From contig PGTK01000005.1 in NCBI GenBank assembly GCA_002794705.1, positions 62,001-126,000 on the forward strand: a stretch of DNA of 64,000 bases, read 5' to 3'. Both the position numbers and the translations under genes were made by a program. The notes beneath the pieces are model-generated. The model was not told the DNA's origin. It did no database searches and saw only the letters and a list, made by a program, of their open reading frames with translations. The first letter of the stretch is position 1. Every line of letters starts with the position of its first letter. Below are positions 18,491-26,579 of the stretch, piece by piece. This DNA comes from Candidatus Thermofonsia Clade 1 bacterium. GTDB taxonomy: Bacteria > Chloroflexota > Anaerolineae > Aggregatilineales > UBA2796.

Positions 18491-20398
18491 ATGACGATGG
18501 AAGCGCTAAACCTTGAAAAGACCCAAACGACGGCTGAATCGCCGCCTGAGCGCCACACACAGAGGGGCGGCTTTCAGCTGGCGCTCTCACTAGAGGCGAT
18601 TTTCTACATCGTGATCGTCCTATTTGCAGCGATCATCCGCCTGCCCGAACTCGACCTGATCCCGCTGAAAAGCGCCGAGGCGACTGAAGCCCTCGCTGCT
18701 TGGCACGCCATCAACCCGAATGCCGTCGGAGAGGCGCCGCTCTCGGTTCAGCCGCTCGGATTCGGCGTCAACGCCCTGCTGATGAGCATCGGTGGCTTGG
18801 AAAACGCCATTGCACGCATGGGGACGCTCCTAGCGGGCATGGCGGTCATTTTCATGCCACTCGCCTTCCGACGCTGGCTAGGCGCTGCCCAAACTGTGAT
18901 CGCCATGGCGCTCCTAGCCATCTCACCTGCGCTCCTAGTCGCCTCACGGAGCATAAGCGGGACCGTCTGGGCGCTTTTCACAGCGCTCCTAGCGGCATGG
19001 GCATTTGCGCGCTTTGCCGAGACGCGCCGTGAGCGCTACGTGATCATCGCAGCAGGCGCCGCTGCCCTGACCGTGCTTGGCACAGAGCCAGCCGGCGCTC
19101 TGATGCTCCTGATGCTGATCGTCGGCGCCCTGTTCGCGCTCTGGACGCTGAATGACGCCGAAAGCGGACTCCAAAACGCATGGCGCGACCTACGCGAGGC
19201 GCTGCCGCTCACCAAAATGGGCATTGCCGCCGCCGTTGCCCTGATCGCGGGCAGCACAGCGCTCTTCACCATTCCGAATGGCTTGGCGCACGTGGGCGCA
19301 ACGCTAGAGGCGGGCTTGCGCGGCATTTTTATCGGCACAGCGGACGCGCCCTTCATGTTCCCGTTCCTGACCTCGCTCGTCTATGAGCCGCTCTTCTGGC
19401 TATTCGGACTAGTGGGCGCCTACTTCGTCCTGACAGCCAATCCCGAAGAGACGCCCCTTGCCGAACAGTTCATCGGACGGGCGCTGATCGGCTGGCTGAT
19501 CGCAGCAGTTGTGGCGAGTCTGGTCTACGCAGGCGGGATCGCCGATCACGCGCTCTGGCTGACGCTACCCCTCGCAGGTCTCTCCACCTTTGCGATCGTG
19601 CGCGCCCTCGCGCCCGTCCAAGACCGCTACTGGCACGTACCCACATGGGCGCCGTACCTGCACGGCGTAATTCTCGTAGCGACGCTGCTCATCGCAGGCG
19701 TGAACCTGCTATGGGTAGGGCGTGTGACGCTGAGCATGATGCCAGAACTCTTCCCGCCACTGCAACAGCAAGACCTGATGCGGGCGCTGATGATCGTCCT
19801 CGCCCTAGCGCTCAGCGTGATCACATTCTTCCTCGTGGGCAGTATCTGGGGCAGTCGGGCGGCATGGCACGGCACAGGTATCGGTCTGGTGATGTTGTTA
19901 GGCGTCTACAGCTTCAATGCCGGCTGGCAAGCTGCTGTAAGCAAGTTTGACGATCCGCGAGAGCTATGGCATGTCAATCCCAGCTCGCGCAACCTAAATC
20001 TGCTTGTCCAAACACTGGAGACAGCGTCGCTGCGCGCCACAGGCAAGCCGACTATGGCAGAGATCGTGGTAGAGCGCGCCGCTGTTGAGAACAACGCGCC
20101 GCTGCGCTGGGCGCTACAGCGCTTCCCCAATCATCGCTATGTAGATATCCTCTCCAGCGCTGTGAACGCGCCAATTGCCATTGGCGTCGCGCCTGAGCCT
20201 GCGCTGGGCGCTGATTACGTGGGACAACGGCTTGCCACGCAGAGCATCTGGTTTCTCAGCACGCTGCAATACTGGGACTTCGTCAACTGGCTGTATGATC
20301 GGCAAGCGCGCCTCGCGCCGCAGCCCAGCGGGCACGTAATCATCTGGGTGCGCGCTGACATCTACGGTGTGGCTGAGGCGGAGAGTTCGCGCCGCTAG
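18491..20398 (+). CDS. Agl23-like (TIGR03663-type) PMT-related membrane protein
   Basis: A 635-aa polytopic membrane protein next to YYY-family genes, the usual neighbourhood of the flippase-associated Agl23/TIGR03663 family, which is distantly related to protein O-mannosyltransferases. An N-terminal cytoplasmic segment of about 35 residues precedes the first helix. The first loop reads LKSAEATEALAAWHAINP where relatives have an invariant DE pair, and I see no HGP tripeptide further on, so the presumed active-site residues appear to be missing. The start at 18491 has GGAG 8 nt upstream. Last gene before a strong hairpin. The assignment rests on context and topology more than on motifs. Confidence 0.65.
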   Translation: MTMEALNLEKTQTTAESPPERHTQRGGFQLALSLEAIFYIVIVLFAAIIRLPELDLIPLKSAEATEALAAWHAINPNAVGEAPLSVQPLGFGVNALLMSIGGLENAIARMGTLLAGMAVIFMPLAFRRWLGAAQTVIAMALLAISPALLVASRSISGTVWALFTALLAAWAFARFAETRRERYVIIAAGAAALTVLGTEPAGALMLLMLIVGALFALWTLNDAESGLQNAWRDLREALPLTKMGIAAAVALIAGSTALFTIPNGLAHVGATLEAGLRGIFIGTADAPFMFPFLTSLVYEPLFWLFGLVGAYFVLTANPEETPLAEQFIGRALIGWLIAAVVASLVYAGGIADHALWLTLPLAGLSTFAIVRALAPVQDRYWHVPTWAPYLHGVILVATLLIAGVNLLWVGRVTLSMMPELFPPLQQQDLMRALMIVLALALSVITFFLVGSIWGSRAAWHGTGIGLVMLLGVYSFNAGWQAAVSKFDDPRELWHVNPSSRNLNLLVQTLETASLRATGKPTMAEIVVERAAVENNAPLRWALQRFPNHRYVDILSSAVNAPIAIGVAPEPALGADYVGQRLATQSIWFLSTLQYWDFVNWLYDRQARLAPQPSGHVIIWVRADIYGVAEAESSRR

Positions 20399-20402
20399 AA
20401 AA

Positions 20403-20436
20403 CTCACAGAGGTCGTTTTTAGGCGACCTCTGTGAG
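20403..20436. terminator. Bidirectional terminator hairpin between convergent genes
   Basis: CTCACAGAGGTCG at 20403-20415 pairs perfectly with 20424-20436 (13 bp) around an 8-nt T-rich loop. It lies between the stop of the Agl23-like gene (+) and the stop of the sigma factor gene (-), so it can serve both strands. Confidence 0.8.
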
Positions 20437-20449
20437 CGGAGGAAGGAAG

Positions 20450-21469
20450 CTAGTCGAGATATTCGGCGAGTTGCATGTTACGGTCAAGCATCCGCAGCTT
20501 GTGGAGCGCCTCGTGCTGCAATTGGCGAATGCGCTCGCGGCTGTAGCCCATAATCTCACCGATCTGCGCCATGCTGTGGTTTTCGCCGTCCTCAAAGCCG
20601 TAGCGCAAGCGTAGAATCTCCGCCTCGCGCTGCGGGAGCATGTTCAGCAAGCGCTCGATTGCCTCAGAGAGCAACTGGCGGCTAGTCGCCTGCTCTGGCA
20701 GTTCGCTTTCAGTATCGGCAAGCAAGTCCTCACGCGGACGATCCTCTTCATCGCCCGCCAATTCATCAATCTGCATCGGCTCACGGGCTGCCAACAGGGT
20801 CGCCTGCACTTGCTCAACTGTCAAGTCGGCAGCAGCAGCCAACTCCTCATAGTTCGGCTCGCGTCCCAGCTGCTGGGAGAGTTCCTCAAAAATGCGGCGT
20901 AGTCTACCCCAGCGCTGACCCTGATTGATCGGCAGACGGATCGTGCGCCCGCTATCGCCAGCAGCACGGGCAATGGTCTGACGAATCCACCACGTGGCAT
21001 AAGTGCTGAGGCGCACACCACGGTCCGGGTCAAAGCGATCAACTGCCTTCATCAAACCGAGATTGCCCTCTTGGATCAGGTCTGCCAGCGAGAGTCCGCG
21101 CCCTTGATAGGTCTTAGCGATGCTCACAACAAGGCGCGTGTTCGCCATGATCAGCTCTTGGCGCGCCCTGTTGCCAATTTCAACCATCAGCTCTAGCGTA
21201 GCCCGATCCTCTTCAGAGAGGTTCGGATCGTTCTGCAAACGTTGGCGCGCCTGCTGACCGAGTTGGACATCATGCGCCAACAATCGCTCAGTCTCAGCTG
21301 AAAGCGGCGAAGAGATCGGGCGGATATCGCGGAAGTAGAATTGTACAAGGTCAGAGTCCATATCAGGCATAGGACGCGCCGCCCGCTCAACATACTCACT
21401 GATCATTGAGTCATCAGCCGCATAAACCTCATCAATCGGCTTGGTGGGCTGTGGATTGTGCTTGCTCAT
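20450..21469 (-). CDS. RNA polymerase sigma-70 family sigma factor (group 1/2, no region 1.1)
   Basis: From the ATG at 21469 the protein is 339 aa. It contains region 1.2 ([21 protein letters not shown]), regions 2.1-2.4 ([22 protein letters not shown] through [15 protein letters not shown]), region 3, and a region 4.2 helix-turn-helix ([19 protein letters not shown]). An upstream in-frame start at 21508 is possible, but AAGGAG lies 8 nt before 21469, so the shorter form is chosen. It lacks the long N-terminal region 1.1 of many primary sigma factors. It may be a group 2 alternative factor or a compact primary one. Divergent from the CydD-type gene; convergent with the glycosylation operon. 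Confidence 0.92.
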   Translation of the reverse strand: MSKHNPQPTKPIDEVYAADDSMISEYVERAARPMPDMDSDLVQFYFRDIRPISSPLSAETERLLAHDVQLGQQARQRLQNDPNLSEEDRATLELMVEIGNRARQELIMANTRLVVSIAKTYQGRGLSLADLIQEGNLGLMKAVDRFDPDRGVRLSTYATWWIRQTIARAAGDSGRTIRLPINQGQRWGRLRRIFEELSQQLGREPNYEELAAAADLTVEQVQATLLAAREPMQIDELAGDEEDRPREDLLADTESELPEQATSRQLLSEAIERLLNMLPQREAEILRLRYGFEDGENHSMAQIGEIMGYSRERIRQLQHEALHKLRMLDRNMQLAEYLD

Positions 21470-21558
21470 CGGCTTAACTCCTTGCGTAAATTTTGCTTGG
21501 CTTCGCAAGAAAGACTTTTTTCAAAACTTGGATTTTGTCGAAGGCTGATTGACCCCAT

Positions 21559-21585
21559 GTTATACCTTTTTCAAAGGTTAGTCAA
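21559..21585 (-). promoter_or_regulatory. Putative promoter of the sigma factor gene
   Basis: On the minus strand TTGACT (21580-21585) and TATAAC (21559-21564) are 15 bp apart, 90 bp upstream of the chosen start. Spacing is slightly short but both hexamers are close to consensus. Confidence 0.5.
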
Positions 21586-21628
21586 TAACTTGAAGATTAG
21601 CAAATGATGATAAGGTAGCTTTGGCAGA

Positions 21629-21647
21629 CTTGTGCTAAGCGCACAAG
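21629..21647. promoter_or_regulatory. Rex-like inverted repeat upstream of the CydD-type gene
   Basis: CTTGTGC at 21629-21635 and GCACAAG at 21641-21647 form a perfect inverted repeat around 5 nt. It resembles the Rex redox operator (TTGTG-N8-CACAA) but has N7 instead of N8. It lies in the divergent spacer, about 24 bp before the -35 of the cydD-like gene. Confidence 0.4.
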
Positions 21648-21670
21648 TCGCGCTTGTGATTGGACAATCC

Positions 21671-21700
21671 TTGCAAGTACGCCCACTTTTTGGATACACT
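21671..21700 (+). promoter_or_regulatory. Putative promoter of the CydD-type ABC gene
   Basis: TTGCAA at 21671-21676 and TACACT at 21695-21700, 18 bp spacing, 36 bp before ATG 21737. Confidence 0.4.
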
Positions 21701-21736
21701 AAAGACATCAGCTGAGCCTTAAGCCCGTGAGAGACC

Positions 21737-23470
21737 ATGCTTAAAGAAAAGCGGCTGTTCGCCTTTTTGAAGGATCAGCGGCGGCTATTGATACTCCATC
21801 TGAGCGGCGCAGCGCTGAGTGCTGTGACGCTTGTGCTGTGGGCAATCGCCCTTGCCGATTCGATCAACCGCCTGTTTTTCCTTGAACAAACGCTCGATCA
21901 AATCAGCGATCTGTTGATCATCCTGCTGCTTCTGACTCTCTTGCGCGCCGCCCTGACCTATTTCACAGAGCTGACCGCGCACGAAATCGGAGAGCGCGTC
22001 AAAGATGACTTGCGGGCGCGCCTGACTGAGCATCTGCTGCGGCTCGGTCCGCGCTACACACAAAATGAGCGCAGCGGTGAGCTGGCTACCGCGCTCAGCC
22101 AAGCGCCTGAGGATATCGCTACCATCTTCAGCCAGTATCTGCCTGCGCTGTTCCTCGCCGCCATTGTGCCGCTGATCGTGCTGTTGTTCGTCTTCCCAAT
22201 TGATCTGCTCAGCGGCGTTGTCATGCTGGTGACCGCGCCACTCATCCCCTTTTTCATGATCCTGATCGGGAGCATTGCCGGTCAGTTGGCGCGGCGGCAA
22301 TACGCTGCGCTCAGCCTGATGAGCGCGCACTTCCTCGATGTGCTGCAGGGCTTGACCACGCTCAAACTTTTCAACCGCGAGGGCGCCCAAACCGAGATGA
22401 TCCGCACCATCACGGATCGCTTTCGGCGCACAACGCTCAGCGTTGTGCGAATCGCCTTTCTCTCTGCGCTCGCCCTCGAATTCCTAGCGACCATCAGCAT
22501 TGCCATCATTGCCGTTGAGATCGGCATTCGGCTGCTGTACGGCTTCATCAGCTTTGACCGTGCGCTGTTCATCCTGATCATCGCCCCGGAGTTCTACACG
22601 CCCTTGCGCACGCTCGGTGCACGCTTTCACACTGGCACAAACGGCGCTGCAGCCGCTAAGCGAGTCTTTGCCATTCTAGAGACACAGCCGCCTGTGCATC
22701 CTGCTGTTGCTCAGCCGCCCAGCCTATCCAACTACACCATCCGCTTTGAGGCAGTCAGCTATGCCTACGGCGACCGCGCCGCGCTGCACGCGGTCAGCTT
22801 TGAGATACCTCACGGCAAGCAGACAGCGCTGATCGGACATAGCGGCGCGGGCAAAAGCACGGTCGCAGCGCTCTTACTCGGCTTCCTAACGCCCGACTCA
22901 GGCAGAATCAGCGTCGGTGGCACACCTCTAGAGGCATTGCCGATCACATGGTGGCGCGATCAGGTGGCATGGCTGCCGCAAAAGCCCTATCTGTTCAACG
23001 GGACAGTGCTAGAGAACATCCGCCACGCCAAACCCGAGTCGACTGATGAGGAAGTCTACGCCGCAGCGCAAGCCGCTGCCGTCCATAATTTCATCCTGAG
23101 CCTGCCTGAGGGCTATCACACGCCGATCGGAGAGCGCGGCGCCCGCTTGAGCGGCGGACAAGTGCAACGGATCGCCATTGCACGCGCTTTTCTGAAAAAC
23201 GCGCCCGTGATCGTACTAGACGAAGCGACCGCAAACCTTGACGCCGAGACCGAACAACAGATCACAGCAGCGCTCAAACGGCTCTGTGAAGGGCGCACAG
23301 CACTGATCATCGCCCATCGGCTCAGCACAGTGGCGCAGGCTGATCAGATCGTGGTGCTGAGCGGCGGGCGCGTGGTTGAGTATGGATCACCACAGGCGCT
23401 CTTGCAGCGCGAAGGCGCCTATCGAGCGCTGGTCATGGCGGCGAGCGAGCCGTTGCCACAGGGCAAATAG
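21737..23470 (+). CDS. CydD-type ABC exporter (fused permease-ATPase)
   Basis: A 577-aa half-transporter: six membrane helices in residues 1 to about 310, then an ATPase domain with Walker A GHSGAGKST, Q-loop, signature LSGGQVQRIAIARA, Walker B VIVLDEATANLD and the H-loop histidine in IAHRLSTV. The membrane domain closely follows CydD, which with CydC exports cysteine/glutathione for cytochrome bd assembly. Family features visible are FTELTAHEIGERVKDDLR, PALFLAAIVPLIVLLFVFP and APEFYTPLRTLGARFH. No cydC, cydA or cydB is next to it, so it may act as a homodimer or with a partner elsewhere. Start has only a weak ribosome site. Confidence 0.8.
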   Translation: MLKEKRLFAFLKDQRRLLILHLSGAALSAVTLVLWAIALADSINRLFFLEQTLDQISDLLIILLLLTLLRAALTYFTELTAHEIGERVKDDLRARLTEHLLRLGPRYTQNERSGELATALSQAPEDIATIFSQYLPALFLAAIVPLIVLLFVFPIDLLSGVVMLVTAPLIPFFMILIGSIAGQLARRQYAALSLMSAHFLDVLQGLTTLKLFNREGAQTEMIRTITDRFRRTTLSVVRIAFLSALALEFLATISIAIIAVEIGIRLLYGFISFDRALFILIIAPEFYTPLRTLGARFHTGTNGAAAAKRVFAILETQPPVHPAVAQPPSLSNYTIRFEAVSYAYGDRAALHAVSFEIPHGKQTALIGHSGAGKSTVAALLLGFLTPDSGRISVGGTPLEALPITWWRDQVAWLPQKPYLFNGTVLENIRHAKPESTDEEVYAAAQAAAVHNFILSLPEGYHTPIGERGARLSGGQVQRIAIARAFLKNAPVIVLDEATANLDAETEQQITAALKRLCEGRTALIIAHRLSTVAQADQIVVLSGGRVVEYGSPQALLQREGAYRALVMAASEPLPQGK

Positions 23471-23490
23471 CGCCTTTGGCACGAATGCGC

Positions 23491-23496
23491 TACAAT
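23491..23496 (+). promoter_or_regulatory. Putative -10 element of gcvH
   Basis: TACAAT at 23491-23496, 41 bp before the gcvH start, in the 67-bp gap after the ABC exporter gene. No convincing -35 element is seen. Confidence 0.3.
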
Positions 23497-23537
23497 CGCT
23501 CCAAAATTGTTCATTGCACACAAGGAGCATTATCTGC

Positions 23538-23933
23538 ATGGCAAAGTGGAAAACGCCCGCTGATTGCCGCTACACCAAATCGGATGAGTGGGTGCGTGTA
23601 GAGGGCGATGAAGCGCTTGTCGGCATTACCGACTATGCCCAAGACGCCCTCTCGGACATCGTCTTCATTGAGTTGCCCAACGTCGGGACTGTCTTGAAAG
23701 CGGGCGAGTCGTTTGGCACGATTGAGAGCGTCAAAGCCGCCTCTGACCTGAACATGCCGATCAGCGGCGCGATCATCGCCGTCAACAGCGCCCTGATCGA
23801 CTCGCCTGATAAGATCAATGCCGATCCCTTTGGCGAGGCATGGCTGATCCGCATCAAGCCGAGCAACCTGTCTGAGCTGGATGCACTCATGGACGCTGAG
23901 GCATACTCAAAATACTGTGAGGAACGCGGCTAG
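23538..23933 (+). CDS. gcvH: Glycine cleavage system H protein
   Basis: GcvH is the small lipoyl-carrying protein that shuttles the aminomethyl group between the P, T and L proteins of the glycine cleavage system. This protein is 131 aa, the usual size. The lipoylation site is K66 in IESVKAASDL, and the surrounding block (GITDYAQDALSDIVFIELP) is canonical. The ATG at 23538 follows AAGGAG at about 12 nt; the longer upstream frame is not needed. gcvP and gcvT are not nearby, so it may alternatively supply lipoyl groups to other enzymes. Its stop overlaps the start of the next gene (TAGTG). Confidence 0.95.
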   Translation: MAKWKTPADCRYTKSDEWVRVEGDEALVGITDYAQDALSDIVFIELPNVGTVLKAGESFGTIESVKAASDLNMPISGAIIAVNSALIDSPDKINADPFGEAWLIRIKPSNLSELDALMDAEAYSKYCEERG

Positions 23934-25255
23934 TGATCGGGCGCGCTGCTCAGGCGTTGCTTGCGCTGTATGGACTTTGCGCATTGGCTGCATGTACTTC
24001 ACCGCAGGCATTTGCGCATAGTCCAGAGGTAGCTCTGACTGCAAAAGCCGCACAAGTAGTGGCAGCAACGCGCACGCCAACACCTACGCCTACACCAACA
24101 CCTACGCCGCCTGCCATCAATTTGTGGTTCCCTGCCCTGTTTGCTTACGAGGTAGAGTCGGTCACGGCGGCTCACTTCGGCGATCTCCTTAAAGAGTACA
24201 CGCGCCAAACAGGGCAGATTGTCAACATGCGCTTGCGCCGTGTTGAGGGTCTGGGCGGCATTTTTGAGACGCTCAGCAGCGCTGCACAAGTAGCGCCAAG
24301 TGTAGTCCCTGATCTTGTCTTGCTGCGCGCCCGCGACTTACCACGCGCTGCTGCTGCGCGCTTGATTGTCCCGCTTAGCCCGAACCTTGTGAGTGAAGAG
24401 GCGTATTTTGCCACTGCGCTCGCCCTAGCGCGCTATCAAGGTGAGTTCTACGCTATCCCGTATTTGCTAGAGCTACATCATGCCGTCTATCGCGGCGAGG
24501 CGCCACCACCACTAGCATGGCAGACCCTCATCAGCCGTCAAATTCCTTACCTGTTCCCTGCTAAGGTCACGCACGGCGCCAATAGCACCTTGCTCAGCCA
24601 CTACGTCACCTTAGGCGGGCGACTCACTGATCAAAATGGTGAGCCGCTTCTCGATTTTGAGCCGCTCTCAACTCTGCTAAGTCTTTACAGCGAGGCGCAC
24701 GCAGCGGGCAGTCTGCCTGATGACGTGCTGGACTACGCCGAACCGACTCAGTATTGGTCAGCTTTTGTGGCAGGTCGAGGCGCTATGGTGCAAGTAGACT
24801 CCACGTTTTTCCTGCGCCAATATGCCCAGAGCAGCCCCACAGAGCGCGCTTTGTGGCAAGTCAGCCCGTTGCCTCAGATCAGTAGCGAAAAACCTGCCCT
24901 CAGCCTTGTGGATGGCTGGCTATGGGCATTCACCACAGCTGACCCTGAGCGCCAGCGGCGCGCCTTTGCCCTGATCGAGTGGCTGAAGGAGTCGGAGCGC
25001 TTGGCGGCATTCAGCCAGCAAATTGGCATGTTGCCGAGTCGCCGTGCAGCGCTCAGCGCTTGGTCAGAGCCAGATTACGCTGCCTTTGCCGCCTCACTGC
25101 TAGACCGTAACCTTGCGCCATTATCTGATTTGGTCAACGGCATAGCGGCTGAAGCATTGCAAGAGGGCTTCACGCGCCTGCTGCGCGGCAACTTGAGCGG
25201 CGAAGAGGCGGCGAGCCTCGCCCTTGAGCGTGTGCGCGCCGCTCGTGAGCGCTAG
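23933..25255 (+). CDS. Extracellular solute-binding lipoprotein (family 1-like)
   Basis: A 440-aa protein with a short lipoprotein signal (residues 1-21, lipobox LAAC, lipidated Cys21), then a Thr-Pro repeat spacer (about 47-60) that probably holds the domain away from the membrane. The remaining ~380 residues resemble sugar/polyol ABC binding proteins (family 1): VVPDLVLLRARDLPRAAAARLIVPL near 120, GRGAMVQVDSTFF near 280 and a late QQIGMLPSRRAAL segment. The start is GTG 23933, sharing a base with the gcvH stop. No permease or ATPase gene is adjacent, so ligand and partners are unknown. Confidence 0.7.
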   Translation: MIGRAAQALLALYGLCALAACTSPQAFAHSPEVALTAKAAQVVAATRTPTPTPTPTPTPPAINLWFPALFAYEVESVTAAHFGDLLKEYTRQTGQIVNMRLRRVEGLGGIFETLSSAAQVAPSVVPDLVLLRARDLPRAAAARLIVPLSPNLVSEEAYFATALALARYQGEFYAIPYLLELHHAVYRGEAPPPLAWQTLISRQIPYLFPAKVTHGANSTLLSHYVTLGGRLTDQNGEPLLDFEPLSTLLSLYSEAHAAGSLPDDVLDYAEPTQYWSAFVAGRGAMVQVDSTFFLRQYAQSSPTERALWQVSPLPQISSEKPALSLVDGWLWAFTTADPERQRRAFALIEWLKESERLAAFSQQIGMLPSRRAALSAWSEPDYAAFAASLLDRNLAPLSDLVNGIAAEALQEGFTRLLRGNLSGEEAASLALERVRAARER

Positions 25256-26439
25256 GCAAGCGCAGGCGCACGGCGGCGCAGCGCCCAATTTGCCAACACA
25301 ATCAGCAGGAGCGCAATGAACTGGAAGATCAGCACTGTGCCGTAGGCGTACTGAATGCCGATTTGATCGGCTAAGCCGCCCAAAAGTTGCGGTGCTACCA
25401 GCAGCGAGAGGCTCACACTCAAGGCAACTCGCGCATTTGCCGCGTCCACTTGTTCGGCGGCAATGCCAAGCGCCAGTGAAATAGCCTGCGGGAACAAATT
25501 GGCAGTGCCTAACCCTGCCATGAAGAGTCCAAGCACACTTAGATCGGGCGTGGGCGCTGCCCACAGCAGCGCAAAGCCGCCAATGGCTAGGAACATCGCT
25601 CCGATCAGCAGAGTCGTGCTGCGGTAGCGCCGAGTCAGGCGGCTGCCGATGAGTCGCCCAATCAATGCGGCGATGAAGAAAAAGGTCATCAGCCCTGAGG
25701 CAGTTGTGCGCTCAAAGCCGACGGCGCGCTCCAGAAAATCTGCGCCCCAGTAGATGATGCTCCACTCAATAGCGATGATCAAGATCAGCACTAGTGCATA
25801 CGCCCAAAAAAGCGGCGGCAACGGCTTGCTTTGCCGTTGAGCAGGCGCGTCTTCGCTCTGAGGGGGCATAGGGACGCGCACACGCCGAAAGATCAGCCAC
25901 AGAAGCGCGAAATATACGACGAATAGGTAGATTGCAGCCCGCCACCCAACGCCCAGTTGCTCAAAGCTGCTGATCAGAAAGGGCGCCATCAGCGCGGCAA
26001 GGCTTGCGCTGACGTTCAGCTCAGTCAGGGCGTAGGCGCGCCGCTCCCCGTGCCGATCCGAGAGAGCCGATTGAGTAGCGCTCTGCAGGAGCGTGCCTGC
26101 AAAGCCCGCCAAAATCATGCCGCCAATGCTGAGCGGTAAGAGTCCGCCGTACATGAGCAGCATGTAGCCCAGCGCCATGCCTGCACTGCCCAGCCAAATC
26201 GCCGCCCGCCGTCCGAAGCGTAACACGAGGCGCGCCCCGATGATACCCGTCACAATGCCGCCAACAGCAGGCGCGCTGAAGTGCCAACTTGCCTCAAGAT
26301 AGCCGTAGCCGTACTCAGCGCGGAAAAAGGGCATTAGCGGACCGACAGCCGCCTGCAGATAAGCCAGATAGGCGATCAGGAAGTAGCCTAGCCAAGTCAG
26401 ACGGTCGCGCCGAAAGGGCGTGGTAGATGAGGTATGCAT
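25252..26439 (-). CDS. Major facilitator superfamily transporter
   Basis: From the ATG at 26439 (AAGGAG 7 nt upstream) the protein has 395 aa with about 12 hydrophobic helices. It has the typical MFS loop 2-3 basic motif (RFGRRAAIWLGSAGMALG). The longer frame beginning at 26538 is rejected because it would run through the promoter. No substrate-specific motif is recognised. It is divergent from the sarcosine-oxidase-like gene and overlaps the end of the lipoprotein gene by 4 nt (convergent). Confidence 0.8.
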   Translation of the reverse strand: MHTSSTTPFRRDRLTWLGYFLIAYLAYLQAAVGPLMPFFRAEYGYGYLEASWHFSAPAVGGIVTGIIGARLVLRFGRRAAIWLGSAGMALGYMLLMYGGLLPLSIGGMILAGFAGTLLQSATQSALSDRHGERRAYALTELNVSASLAALMAPFLISSFEQLGVGWRAAIYLFVVYFALLWLIFRRVRVPMPPQSEDAPAQRQSKPLPPLFWAYALVLILIIAIEWSIIYWGADFLERAVGFERTTASGLMTFFFIAALIGRLIGSRLTRRYRSTTLLIGAMFLAIGGFALLWAAPTPDLSVLGLFMAGLGTANLFPQAISLALGIAAEQVDAANARVALSVSLSLLVAPQLLGGLADQIGIQYAYGTVLIFQFIALLLIVLANWALRRRAPALA

Positions 26440-26462
26440 TGAGTCTCCTTGTTTACAGCTTG

Positions 26463-26468
26463 AGTATA
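26463..26468 (-). promoter_or_regulatory. Putative -10 element of the MFS gene
   Basis: TATACT on the minus strand at 26463-26468, 23 bp before the chosen start. The only TTGACG upstream is 21 bp away, too far for a good -35. Confidence 0.35.
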
Positions 26469-26579
26469 CCATTTTCCGAGATAGCAAAACGTCAAGCCAT
26501 TCACTTGCCGCAACATCAGACTGTGTGCCACAATTCAAGTGCTATCGCTGGATACATTCGAACAGGCGGCAAAACGGGT

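Noticed and set aside
24080..24116. CRISPR-like or tandem DNA repeat in the lipoprotein gene
   Set aside because: The short ACACCTACGCC-type repeats encode a Thr-Pro spacer in frame; they are a protein linker, not an array.
26427..26579. N-terminal extension of the sarcosine-oxidase-like protein
   Set aside because: It would push the FAD-binding motif 50 residues in and cross the divergent MFS promoter; ATG 26580 fits the family.
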